From Azohydromonas australica DSM 1124 (lineage in GTDB: Bacteria; Pseudomonadota; Gammaproteobacteria; Burkholderiales; Burkholderiaceae_C): 64,000 nucleotides of DNA. Shown here piece by piece: positions 12,421 to 20,231 of the stretch. Location: the NCBI RefSeq assembly GCF_000430725.1, contig NZ_AUMO01000045.1, forward strand, positions 93,961-157,960, written 5' to 3'. The position numbers and the translations under genes are program-made. Positions within the stretch are counted from its first letter, which is position 1. Each line of letters opens with the position of its first letter. The notes below the pieces were generated by a model. The model was not told the origin of the DNA. It searched no databases and worked only from the letters and a program-made list of their open reading frames with translations.

Positions 12421-13395
12421 TCACTCCAGGCGCAGGTTCTGGCGTGCGACCACGCCCTTGTAGACATCGAACTCGGCGCGGATCTGCTCGGCGAACTGCT
12501 CGGGCGTGTTGGCCACGACCAGCGAGCCGGTGTCCTCGATGCGCTTGCGCACCGCCGGATCGGCCAGCGCCTGCTTCGCCGCGTTGTGGACCTTGTCCAC
12601 GATCTCCTTGGGCAAGTTCTTCGGACCGACGATGCCGTAGTAGGCCATGCGGTTGACCGGCTCCAGGCCGACTTCCTTGAAGGTCGGCACGTTGGGCAGG
12701 ATGGCCAGGCGCTGCGGCGCCGCCACCACGATCGGCACGAGCTTGCCTTCCTTCACGAAGGGCAGCGCCGAGGGCATGTTGTCGAACATGATGGGCACCT
12801 GCCCCGCCACCGTGTCGTTGAGCGCCGGGCCCGCGCCGCGGTAAGGAATGTGCGTGATGAACACGCCGGTGAGGCTCTTGAACAGCTCGGTCTGCAGGTG
12901 GCCGATGCCGCCGGTGCCGGAGCTCGAATAGCTGTAGCGGCCCGGGCTGCTCTTGAGCAGCGCCAGGAAGTCGGCGTAGTTCTTGGCCGGGAAGCTCGGG
13001 TGCACCGCGATGATGTTGGGGGTGGCCGCGAGGTTGATGATGGGCGTGAAGTCCGTGAGCGGGTTGTAGCCCGTGCGCGGGTTGATGGCCGGGTTGGCCG
13101 CTGTCGTGGAGACGGTGGCGATGCCCAGGGTGTAGCCGTCGGGCGCGGAGCGGGCCAGCTCCTGCGCGCCCACGATGCCGCCGCCGCCGGCCTTGTTCTC
13201 CACCACCACGGTCTGACCCAGCGCCGCGCCGAGCTTGTCAGACACGGTGCGCGCCACGATGTCGGTGGTGCCGCCGGGTGCGAACGGAACCACCAGCCGC
13301 ACGGGCTTCACGGGATAGCCCTGCGCCATCAGCAGCGGGCTTGCGGCGGCCAGGCCCAGCAGCGCGGCCAGCATCCGCAGACGTTGTCTTTTCAT
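12421..13395 (-). CDS. Bug/TctC-family periplasmic solute-binding protein
   Basis: A 324-residue member of the Bug family that is greatly expanded in Burkholderiales. It has a signal peptide (MKRQRLRMLAALLGLAAASP with cleavage near LMAQG), then YPVKPVRLVVPFAPGGTTDI, the family hallmark, and later GIATVSTTAANPAI and HIPYRGAGPALNDTVAGQVP. Bug proteins bind small carboxylates; the ligand is unknown here. No TctA/TctB membrane genes are adjacent, which is usual for orphan Bug genes. xerD follows almost without gap. ATG 13,395 is chosen for the signal peptide. Confidence 0.92.
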   Translation of the reverse strand: MKRQRLRMLAALLGLAAASPLLMAQGYPVKPVRLVVPFAPGGTTDIVARTVSDKLGAALGQTVVVENKAGGGGIVGAQELARSAPDGYTLGIATVSTTAANPAINPRTGYNPLTDFTPIINLAATPNIIAVHPSFPAKNYADFLALLKSSPGRYSYSSSGTGGIGHLQTELFKSLTGVFITHIPYRGAGPALNDTVAGQVPIMFDNMPSALPFVKEGKLVPIVVAAPQRLAILPNVPTFKEVGLEPVNRMAYYGIVGPKNLPKEIVDKVHNAAKQALADPAVRKRIEDTGSLVVANTPEQFAEQIRAEFDVYKGVVARQNLRLE

Positions 13396-13561
13396 CCGCT
13401 TGTCTCCATCCAGAGGCCGGACCATCCGGCACCGGACCCATTGTGGCCGATGGTTACAGGGCCCGGCCCGGCGCGGGCGGCGTCCCGCATCGCGGGCCGC
13501 CCCGGCGCCGCGGCCTGTCCCCGCAGCGGGCCCAGGAAAGGCTCGCTGGCACACTTTTCCG

Positions 13562-14467
13562 ATGAACGAGGCCCTGTTGCTGCTGCCCGATTTCCTGCTC
13601 ATCGCGGCGGGCTTCCTGATCTGCCGCTACACGGCGCTCAACCGCCCGGTGTGGGAAGCGACGGAGCGGCTGGTGTACTACCTGCTGTTCCCGGTGCTGC
13701 TCTTCAACGCCATCGTGCGCAACCCGCTGCAGCCCGGCGCGATGCTGGCGCTGGTGTTCAGCGGCATGGCGGTGGTGGGCTGCGGCATCGTGCTGGCCTA
13801 CTCGCTGGGCCTGCTGCGCGGAGTGGACCGCGTGGCCCATGCCTCGGGCGCGCAGACGGCCTTCCGCTTCAACTCCTACATCGGCCTGGCGCTGGCCGAG
13901 CGGCTGGGCGGCGCGCCGGCGGTGGCCGCCATCGCGCTGGTGATCGCCTTCTGCGTGCCGCTGTGCAACGTGGCGGCGGTGTGGCCGCTGGCGCGCCACG
14001 GCGGGCAGCATTTCGGGCGCGAGCTGATGCGCAACCCGCTGATCCTGAGCACCGTGGCCGGGCTGCTGGGCAACCTGCTCGGCCTGACCTTCCCCGAGCC
14101 GGTGGCCGTGAGCCTGCACCGCGTGGGCACCGCCGCGCTGCCGCTGGGCCTGATGGCGGTGGGCGCCGGGCTGCAGCTGGGCGCGCTGCGCGAGGCGCCG
14201 CGGCTGGCGACGGCCTTCCTGTCCATCCGCCACGCGGTGCTGCCGCTGGTGGCGCTGGTGCTGGTGCACGCGCTGGGGCTGCCGCCGGTGCAGCAGCTGG
14301 TGGTGGTGGCCTTCGCCGCGCTGCCCACCGCCTCCACCTGCTACGTGCTGGCCGCGCGGCTGGGCGGGCACCCGGGCTTCGTGGCCGGGCTGGTGACGGT
14401 CTCGACGCTGCTGGGCATGGTCAGCGTGCCGGTGGCGCTGTGGTCGCTGGCGCAGCTGCAGGGCTAG
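13562..14467 (+). CDS. AEC (auxin efflux carrier) family transporter
   Basis: A 301-residue membrane protein with about ten hydrophobic helices of the AEC/bile-acid-symporter fold. Visible landmarks are LLLLPDFLLIAAGFLICRYT, the RLVYYLLFPVLLFNAIVRN block, TAFRFNSYIGLALAE, and the late NPLILSTVAGLLGNLLGL, PLGLMAVGAGLQL and ALPTASTCYVLA. Bacterial AEC members export or import organic acids; the substrate is not readable. It is divergent from the Bug gene and converges on queG, overlapping its stop by 4 bases. Confidence 0.88.
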   Translation: MNEALLLLPDFLLIAAGFLICRYTALNRPVWEATERLVYYLLFPVLLFNAIVRNPLQPGAMLALVFSGMAVVGCGIVLAYSLGLLRGVDRVAHASGAQTAFRFNSYIGLALAERLGGAPAVAAIALVIAFCVPLCNVAAVWPLARHGGQHFGRELMRNPLILSTVAGLLGNLLGLTFPEPVAVSLHRVGTAALPLGLMAVGAGLQLGALREAPRLATAFLSIRHAVLPLVALVLVHALGLPPVQQLVVVAFAALPTASTCYVLAARLGGHPGFVAGLVTVSTLLGMVSVPVALWSLAQLQG

Positions 14468-15579
14468 GTCAGCGCGGGAAGTGCCTGGCCGGCCTGCGCC
14501 AGCGCCCAGTCGATGTGCTCCCGCACCAGCTCGCCCGCCGCCTCGCGTCGAGCCGCCAGCGCCTGCCGCACCGCCGCTTCGTCCGCCTCCTGCAGCCCGG
14601 CGCGCAGCGCGTTGCCCAGCGCCACCGCCAGGTTGCGCTGCCAGCGCTCGTGGCCGATGCGCCGGATCGGGCTGCCCTCGGTGCGGGACAGGAACTCCGC
14701 CTCGCTCCAGCCCCAGAGCTGCAGCAGCGTGGGCGCCTCGAAGTGCGCCCGGACCTCGAAGTCGGGCAGCGGCGAGCGCTGCGCGAACTTGTTCCACGGG
14801 CACGCGAGCTGGCAGTCGTCGCAGCCGTAGATGCGGTTGCCCATCAGCGGACGCAGCTCGACGGGGATCGGCCCGTCGTGCTCGATGGTCAGGTAGGAGA
14901 TGCAGCGCCGCGCGTCCAGCCGGTACGGCGCCACGATGGCCTGCGTCGGGCAGGCGTCCAGGCAGGCCGAGCAGCCGCCGCAGTGCGCCTGCGCGGGCTC
15001 GCCGTGCGGCAGCGCCAGGTCCACGTAGATCTCGCCCAGGAAGAAGGTCGAGCCCGCATCGCGCGCGAGCGTGAGCGTGTGGCGCCCGCGCCAACCCAGG
15101 CCGGCACGCGTGGCGAGCTCCACCTCCAGTACCGGGGCCGAGTCGGTGAACACGCGGTGGCCGAAGGGGCCGACGGCCGCGGCGAGCCGGTCGGCAAGCT
15201 TCTGCAGCCGCGCGCGCAGCACCTTGTGGTAGTCCCGCCCGCGGGCGTACATCGACACCCCGGCCTGCAGCGGCTGCCCCAGCCGCTCGAACTCGATGCG
15301 CTGCCAACCATCAGGCGTGCCGGGCGGCAGGTAGTCCATGCGCGCGGCGATGACGCTGACGGTGCCGGGTACCAGCTCCGCGGGCCGGGCGCGCTTCATG
15401 CCATGCGCGGCCATGTACTGCATGGAACCGTGGAATCCGGCCTCCAGCCAGGCGCGCAGGCCCGGCTCGGCGGCGCTCAGGTCCACGCCGCTGATGCCAA
15501 TCTGGGAAAATCCCAATTCGCGCGCCCAGCCGCGCAGTGGCTCCAGCAATGCGAGCGCCTCATGACCCTTCAATCCCAT
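14464..15579 (-). CDS. queG: epoxyqueuosine reductase
   Basis: Reduces epoxyqueuosine to queuosine in tRNA, using cobalamin and two [4Fe-4S] clusters. The 371 residues include GFSQIGISGVDL, GFHGSMQYMAAHG, SYGRGRDYHK-like MYARGRDYHKVLR, and FTDSAPVLE. The cluster ligands are CGGCSACLDACPTQAI and CDDCQLACPWNKFA. A C-terminal HEAT-like tail follows. Its ATG lies 18 bases inside the divergently oriented tsaE gene, and a TAGAAT sits 6 bases before the ATG, so the mRNA may be leaderless. Its 3' end overlaps the AEC gene by 4 bases. Confidence 0.96.
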   Translation of the reverse strand: MGLKGHEALALLEPLRGWARELGFSQIGISGVDLSAAEPGLRAWLEAGFHGSMQYMAAHGMKRARPAELVPGTVSVIAARMDYLPPGTPDGWQRIEFERLGQPLQAGVSMYARGRDYHKVLRARLQKLADRLAAAVGPFGHRVFTDSAPVLEVELATRAGLGWRGRHTLTLARDAGSTFFLGEIYVDLALPHGEPAQAHCGGCSACLDACPTQAIVAPYRLDARRCISYLTIEHDGPIPVELRPLMGNRIYGCDDCQLACPWNKFAQRSPLPDFEVRAHFEAPTLLQLWGWSEAEFLSRTEGSPIRRIGHERWQRNLAVALGNALRAGLQEADEAAVRQALAARREAAGELVREHIDWALAQAGQALPALT

Positions 15580-16053
15580 CCCCAGATTCTAGGTAGCCGG
15601 ACTTTCCACTGGCCGACGGAGGCCGATGCCGAGGCCTGCGCGGCGCGGCTGGCCGCGTCGCCGTCGCTGCGCGACGCCTTCATCGAGCTGCACGGCCCGC
15701 TGGGTGCGGGCAAGACCACCTTCGTGCGCCACCTGCTGCGCGCGCTGGGCGTCACCGGCCGCATCAAGAGCCCCAGCTACGCCGTGCTGGAGCCGCACGA
15801 GGCGGACGGCCTGGCCATCTCGCACTTCGACTTCTACCGCTTCGAGGACCCGCGCGAGTGGGAGGACGCCGGCTTTCGCGACGTCTTCGCCGCGCCGGGG
15901 CTCAAGATCGCCGAATGGCCCGACAAGGCGACGGGTGTATTGCCCCCGGCGGACCTGGTGCTGACGTTGCACATCCGCGACGACGACTCGCGCGAACTGC
16001 AGGCCCGGGCGCACAGTGCACGCGGACTGCAACTGTTGGAGATGCTGGCATGA
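15562..16053 (+). CDS. tsaE: tRNA threonylcarbamoyladenosine biosynthesis ATPase TsaE
   Basis: A 163-residue P-loop ATPase that works with TsaB and TsaD to make t6A at A37 of ANN-decoding tRNAs. It has the Walker A GPLGAGKTTFVRHLLRALG, then IKSPSYAVLEPHE, the FDFYRFEDPREWEDAGF block and LKIAEWPDKA, all diagnostic. ATG 15,562 overlaps the 5' end of divergent queG by 18 bases; no later start is available before conserved sequence. Its stop overlaps the amiC start (ATGA), showing translational coupling. tcdA at 42 kb modifies the same tRNA base further. Confidence 0.95.
   Translation: MTLQSHPQILGSRTFHWPTEADAEACAARLAASPSLRDAFIELHGPLGAGKTTFVRHLLRALGVTGRIKSPSYAVLEPHEADGLAISHFDFYRFEDPREWEDAGFRDVFAAPGLKIAEWPDKATGVLPPADLVLTLHIRDDDSRELQARAHSARGLQLLEMLA
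15586..15591 (-). promoter_or_regulatory. possible -10 element of queG, directly before the ATG
   Basis: On the minus strand TAGAAT is followed by six bases (CTGGGG) and then the queG ATG at 15,579. Transcription would begin at about the start codon. It lies within the tsaE coding region, as expected for overlapping divergent genes. The -35 is not convincing. Confidence 0.4.
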
Positions 16054-17438
16054 GCCGCTTGCCGCGCTGTTTTCCCGATCCCTGCCCCGAGCGCCGCGGC
16101 CTGCTGAAACGCGGCGGCGCGCTGGCGCTGCTGCTGGGCGCGGGCGAGCTGGCCTGGGGCGCGGGCATCGTGGCCGTGCGCGTGTGGCCCGCGGAGGAAT
16201 ACACGCGCGTGACCATCGAGAGCGACCAGGCGCTGACGGCCCGGCACCAGCTCATGGAGTCGCCCGACCGGCTGGTGATCGACATCGACAACCTGGAGCT
16301 CAGTCCCGCGATGCGCGAGCTGGTGGGCAAGGTGCGCGCGGACGACCCCTTCATCGAAGGCGTGCGCGTGGGCCAGAACCAGCCGCGCACCGTGCGGCTG
16401 GTGGTGGACCTCAAGCAGGCCACCGCGCCGCAGGTGTTCCGCCTGTCGCCCGTGGCGGCGTACCAGCACCGGCTGGTGTTCGATCTCTACCCCACCCAGG
16501 CGCCGGACCCGCTGCTGGCGCTGCTGCGCGAGAAGACGCAGGCCGAGCAGCAGGCCGCGCGCTCGGTGCAGGACGCGCTGGGCGAGTTCATCGACCGCAT
16601 GGACCGCCCCGGGCTGCCCACGCCGCCGCCGGTGGCCGCCGCGCCGAAGCCGGCGCTGCCGCCCGCGGCGCCGCCCATGACCCCCGCTCCGCCCCCGCCG
16701 CCCACGGCCGAGCAGCTGCGCAAGATCGACCGGCTGATCGTGGTCGCGCTGGACCCGGGCCACGGCGGCGAGGACCCGGGCGCCATCGGCCCCAGCGGGC
16801 TGAAGGAGAAGGACGTGGTGCTGGCCGTGGCGCTGCAGCTGCGCGACCGGCTCAACGCCATTCCCGGCATGCGCGCGATGCTCACGCGCGACGACGACTT
16901 CTTCGTGCCGCTGCACGAGCGCGTGAACAAGGCGCGGCGGGTGCAGGCGGACCTGTTCGTCTCCATCCACGCCGACGCGTTCATGAACCCCGAAGCCCGC
17001 GGCGCCAGCGTGTTCGCGCTCAGCGACAAGGGCGCCTCCAGCGCCGCGGCGCGCTGGATGGCGCAGCGCGAGAACGCCTCGGACCTGGTTGGCGGCGCCA
17101 ACATCAAGAGCGGCGACGCGCACGTGATGCGCGCGCTGCTGGACATGAGCACCACGGCGCAGATCAAGGACAGCCTCAAGCTCGGCGACGAGGTGCTGGA
17201 TCAGATCGGCAAGGTGGGCAAGCTGCACAAGCGCAGCGTCGAGCAGGCGGGCTTCGCGGTGCTCAAGGCGCCCGACATCCCGAGCATCCTGGTGGAGACG
17301 GCCTTCATCTCCAACCCGGAGGAGGAGCGCAAGCTCGCCAGCACCGAGTACCGCGGCGAGCTGGTGAAGGCGGTGGCCACCGGGATCCGCCGCTACTTCG
17401 CCCGGAATCCGCCGCTGGCGCGCAACCGGACGCTGTAA
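16050..17438 (+). CDS. amiC: N-acetylmuramoyl-L-alanine amidase AmiC
   Basis: A periplasmic zinc amidase that splits septal peptidoglycan during daughter-cell separation. The 462 residues begin with an arginine-rich signal (ERRGLLKRGGALALLLGAG), possibly a Tat signal with RRG. The N-terminal AMIN domain (about 30-150) contains TRVTIESDQ and RLVIDIDNLEL. A Pro/Ala-rich linker follows (about 190-225). The Amidase_3 domain has VALDPGHGGEDPGAIG with its zinc His and Glu, MLTRDDDFFVPL, SIHADAF and the late LVETAFISNPEEE with the catalytic Glu. ATGA overlap with tsaE is a common arrangement. A terminator follows. Confidence 0.96.
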   Translation: MSRLPRCFPDPCPERRGLLKRGGALALLLGAGELAWGAGIVAVRVWPAEEYTRVTIESDQALTARHQLMESPDRLVIDIDNLELSPAMRELVGKVRADDPFIEGVRVGQNQPRTVRLVVDLKQATAPQVFRLSPVAAYQHRLVFDLYPTQAPDPLLALLREKTQAEQQAARSVQDALGEFIDRMDRPGLPTPPPVAAAPKPALPPAAPPMTPAPPPPPTAEQLRKIDRLIVVALDPGHGGEDPGAIGPSGLKEKDVVLAVALQLRDRLNAIPGMRAMLTRDDDFFVPLHERVNKARRVQADLFVSIHADAFMNPEARGASVFALSDKGASSAAARWMAQRENASDLVGGANIKSGDAHVMRALLDMSTTAQIKDSLKLGDEVLDQIGKVGKLHKRSVEQAGFAVLKAPDIPSILVETAFISNPEEERKLASTEYRGELVKAVATGIRRYFARNPPLARNRTL

Positions 17439-17453
17439 TCCGCGCTCCACCCA

Positions 17454-17487
17454 ACGGAAAGCGGCCCCTCGGGGCCGCTTTCCGTTT
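17454..17487 (+). terminator. rho-independent terminator after amiC
   Basis: A long near-perfect stem, ACGGAAAGCGGCCCC pairing with GGGGCCGCTTTCCGT, begins 15 bases after the amiC stop and is followed by TTT. Its A-rich left side would also serve the converging DedA gene on the minus strand, so it is probably bidirectional. Confidence 0.85.
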
Positions 17488-17503
17488 CAGGGTTCGGACA
17501 GCC

Positions 17504-18148
17504 TCACGCCGCCTCGGCGCGGCGCGCCTTCCACGCGCCCAGCACCGCGATGGCCGTGGGCACCAGGATCAGTGCGTAGATGATCAGGTTCAGGTTGGCC
17601 TTGACCCAGGGAATGTTGCCGAACAGGTAGCCCGCCAGCGTCAGCGACACCACCCACAGCAGCGCGCCGGTGATGTTGAAGAAGCTGAACTTGCCCCGCG
17701 TCATGGCCGCCACGCCGGCCACGAAGGGCACGAAGGTGCGAATGAACGGCATGAAGCGCGCCAGCACGATCGTGATGCCGCCGTGCTTCTCGTAGAAGGC
17801 GTGCGCCTGGTCGAAGGCGCGCTTGTTGAAGAAGCGCGAGCTCTCCCAGCGGAACACCTGCGGGCCCAGCCAGCGCCCGATGCTGTAGTTCACCTGGTCG
17901 CCCAGCACCGCCGCCGTGACCAGCAGCGCCATGGCCAGCGGCAGGCTCATCAGGTCCAGCCCGCACAGCGCGCCCACCACGAACAGCAGCGAGTCGCCGG
18001 GCAGGAAGGGCATCACCACCACGCCGGTCTCGACGAAGACGATGAGGAACAGCAGCGCGTACACCCACGCGCCATAGGCCTGCACGAACGCCATCAGGTG
18101 CGCGTCGACGTGCAGGATGAAATCAACCAACTGGGCGAGCATTTCCAT
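17504..18148 (-). CDS. DedA family membrane protein
   Basis: A 214-residue inner-membrane protein of the DedA/SNARE-associated family, linked to polyprenyl-phosphate or phospholipid recycling and membrane potential. It has FVETGVVVMPFLPGDSLLFV, GDQVNYSIGRWLG, AFYEKHGGITIVLARFMPFI and RTFVPFVAGVAAM, which are the conserved Glu and Arg membrane-re-entrant motifs. The C-terminal helices end WKARRAEAA. The ATG at 18,148 is chosen; one at 18,157 would add three residues. It is divergent from mutL with a 49-base gap. Confidence 0.93.
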   Translation of the reverse strand: MEMLAQLVDFILHVDAHLMAFVQAYGAWVYALLFLIVFVETGVVVMPFLPGDSLLFVVGALCGLDLMSLPLAMALLVTAAVLGDQVNYSIGRWLGPQVFRWESSRFFNKRAFDQAHAFYEKHGGITIVLARFMPFIRTFVPFVAGVAAMTRGKFSFFNITGALLWVVSLTLAGYLFGNIPWVKANLNLIIYALILVPTAIAVLGAWKARRAEAA

Positions 18149-18184
18149 GGAGCCCATTATCCGGAAGCCCTGTGGCGGCCTTCC

Positions 18185-18190
18185 TACAAT
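18185..18190 (+). promoter_or_regulatory. possible -10 element of mutL, directly before the ATG
   Basis: TACAAT is followed by seven bases and then the mutL ATG, and no Shine-Dalgarno sequence is seen. The likely transcription start therefore coincides with the start codon. The -35 region is not recognisable. Confidence 0.4.
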
Positions 18191-18197
18191 CCCGTTG

Positions 18198-20189
18198 ATG
18201 AATGCTCCCCTCACGGCCGCGCCGCGCCGACCCATCCGTGAACTGCCCGATGCGCTGGTGAGCCAGATCGCCGCGGGCGAGGTGGTGGAGCGCCCGGCCT
18301 CGGTGGTGCGCGAGCTGGTGGACAACGCGCTGGACGCCGGCGCCACGCAGGTCACGGTGCGCCTCACGGGCGGCGGCATGCGCGCCATCCTGGTCGAGGA
18401 CGACGGCGGCGGCATCCCCGCCCCGCAGCTGGCCCTGGCCGTCAAGCGCCACGCCACCAGCAAGATCGCCTCGCTCTCGGAGCTGGAACACGTGCGCAGC
18501 ATGGGCTTCCGCGGCGAGGCGCTGGCGGCCATCGCCTCGGTGGCCGAGCTGTGCATCGCCAGCCGCGCCGCGGAGGCCACGCACGCGCACCGGCTCGATG
18601 CCCGCACCGGCGAGCTCACGCCCGCGGCGCGCGGCGTGGGCACCACCGTCGAGGTGCGCGAGCTGTTCTTCAACACCCCGGCGCGGCGCAAGTTCCTCAA
18701 GAGCGAGAGCACCGAGTTCGCGCACGCGCTGGACGCCGTGCGCCGCCACGCGCTGGCGCGCCCGGACGTGAGCTTCAGCGTCTGGCATGACGGCAAGCTC
18801 TCGGCGCAGTGGCGCGCCGCCGGCGCCGGCTTGCTGCCCGAGGACAACGCGCTGACGCAGCGCATGCGCGAGGTGCTGGGCATCGACTTCATCGCCGCCA
18901 GCCGCGCGGTGCAGGCCGCCGCCGGGCCGCTGCGCATCGAGGGCCGCGCCGGCAACCCCGAGGCCGCGCGCAGCCGCGCCGACGTGCAGTACCTCTACGT
19001 CAACGGCCGCTTCGTGCGCGACCGCCTCGTTGCCCATGCCGTGCGCTCGGCCTACGAGGACCAGCTCCACGGCAGCCGCCAGCCCGCCTACGTGCTGTTC
19101 CTGGACATCGCGCCGGAGCTGGTGGACGTGAACGTGCACCCGACCAAGATCGAGGTGCGCTTCCGCGACAGCCGCGCCGTGCACCAGGCGGTGCGCCAGG
19201 CGCTGGTGCAGGCGCTGGCGCTCACGCGCGCGGCCCACGAGGCGCCGCAGGACGCCCCCTGGCCGGCACCCGTGGCGTCCGCCGCGGCGCCCTCCTCCAC
19301 GGTGGCGCAGCGGGTGGAGCTGCCCACGCCGCCGCTGCGCCACCAGGCCGGCCTGGCCCTGGCCGACGCGCCTGCCCCGCGGCGCTGGGACGACGGCCCG
19401 TGGCGCACCCCGTCCGGCAGCGGCGGGCTCGCCGCCTGGGGCACGCTGCGCGGCGAGACGGCGGCGCCGGCCCGGGTGCCGGCGGCTGCCGGCGCGATGG
19501 CCGCCGGCGTCCCCGCCGCGGCGGCGGCGAGCAGCACCAGCGTCGCAACCGAAACCCTGCGCGAGCCCCCGCGCGTGGCGGCGGGCGCCGACGGGCAGTC
19601 GTCCTGGCTGCTGGGCCGGGCGCTGGCGCAGGTGGGCGGCGTGTACGTGTTGGCGGAGAACGCCCACGGGCTGGTGATCGTGGACATGCATGCCGCGCAC
19701 GAGCGCATCGTGTACGAGCGGCTGAAGCGCTCGCAGGCGGCGCAGGGGCGGCTGCCCTCGCAGCCGCTGCTGATTCCCGAGGCCATGGCCGCCACGCCCA
19801 CCGAGCTGGCCACGGCCGAGGCCGAGCGCGAAACGCTGCTGGAGCTGGGCCTGGACGTGGCGCCGCTGTCCGCCACCTCGCTGTCGCTGCGCAGCCGCCC
19901 GGCGGCGCTGCCGGACGCCGACCTGCCCGACGTGGTGCGCTCGGTGCTGGCGGAGCTGGCGCAGGTGGGATCGAGCCGCGTGGTGCAGCGCGCCCGCGAC
20001 GAGATGCTGGCCACCATGGCCTGCCACGGCGCGGTGCGCGCCAACCGGCGCCTCACGCTGGAGGAGATGAACGCCCTGCTGCGCGAGATGGAAGCCACCG
20101 AGCGCGCCGACCAGTGCAACCACGGCCGGCCCACCTGGCGCCAGGTGACGATGAAGGAGCTGGACGGGCTGTTCCTGCGCGGGCGCTAG
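18198..20189 (+). CDS. mutL: DNA mismatch repair protein MutL
   Basis: Couples MutS mismatch recognition to downstream nicking and unwinding. The 663 residues start with the GHKL ATPase domain: RELPDALVSQIAAGEVVERP, ELVDNALDAGA, VEDDGGGIP and SMGFRGEALAAIASV are the N, G1 and G2 boxes. YLYVNGRFVRDRL and VDVNVHPTKIEVRF follow. The linker (about residues 350-460) is Ala/Pro-rich. The C-terminal dimerisation domain contains LVIVDMHAAHERIVYERL and the end block MACHGAVRANRRLTLEEM with CNHGRPTWRQV. No DQHA-type endonuclease motif was seen beyond this, but that was not examined exhaustively. Confidence 0.96.
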   Translation: MNAPLTAAPRRPIRELPDALVSQIAAGEVVERPASVVRELVDNALDAGATQVTVRLTGGGMRAILVEDDGGGIPAPQLALAVKRHATSKIASLSELEHVRSMGFRGEALAAIASVAELCIASRAAEATHAHRLDARTGELTPAARGVGTTVEVRELFFNTPARRKFLKSESTEFAHALDAVRRHALARPDVSFSVWHDGKLSAQWRAAGAGLLPEDNALTQRMREVLGIDFIAASRAVQAAAGPLRIEGRAGNPEAARSRADVQYLYVNGRFVRDRLVAHAVRSAYEDQLHGSRQPAYVLFLDIAPELVDVNVHPTKIEVRFRDSRAVHQAVRQALVQALALTRAAHEAPQDAPWPAPVASAAAPSSTVAQRVELPTPPLRHQAGLALADAPAPRRWDDGPWRTPSGSGGLAAWGTLRGETAAPARVPAAAGAMAAGVPAAAAASSTSVATETLREPPRVAAGADGQSSWLLGRALAQVGGVYVLAENAHGLVIVDMHAAHERIVYERLKRSQAAQGRLPSQPLLIPEAMAATPTELATAEAERETLLELGLDVAPLSATSLSLRSRPAALPDADLPDVVRSVLAELAQVGSSRVVQRARDEMLATMACHGAVRANRRLTLEEMNALLREMEATERADQCNHGRPTWRQVTMKELDGLFLRGR

Positions 20190-20231
20190 TGGCCCGCGCC
20201 GCGCCGGCGTTGCACCGGCGCGGCAACGGCG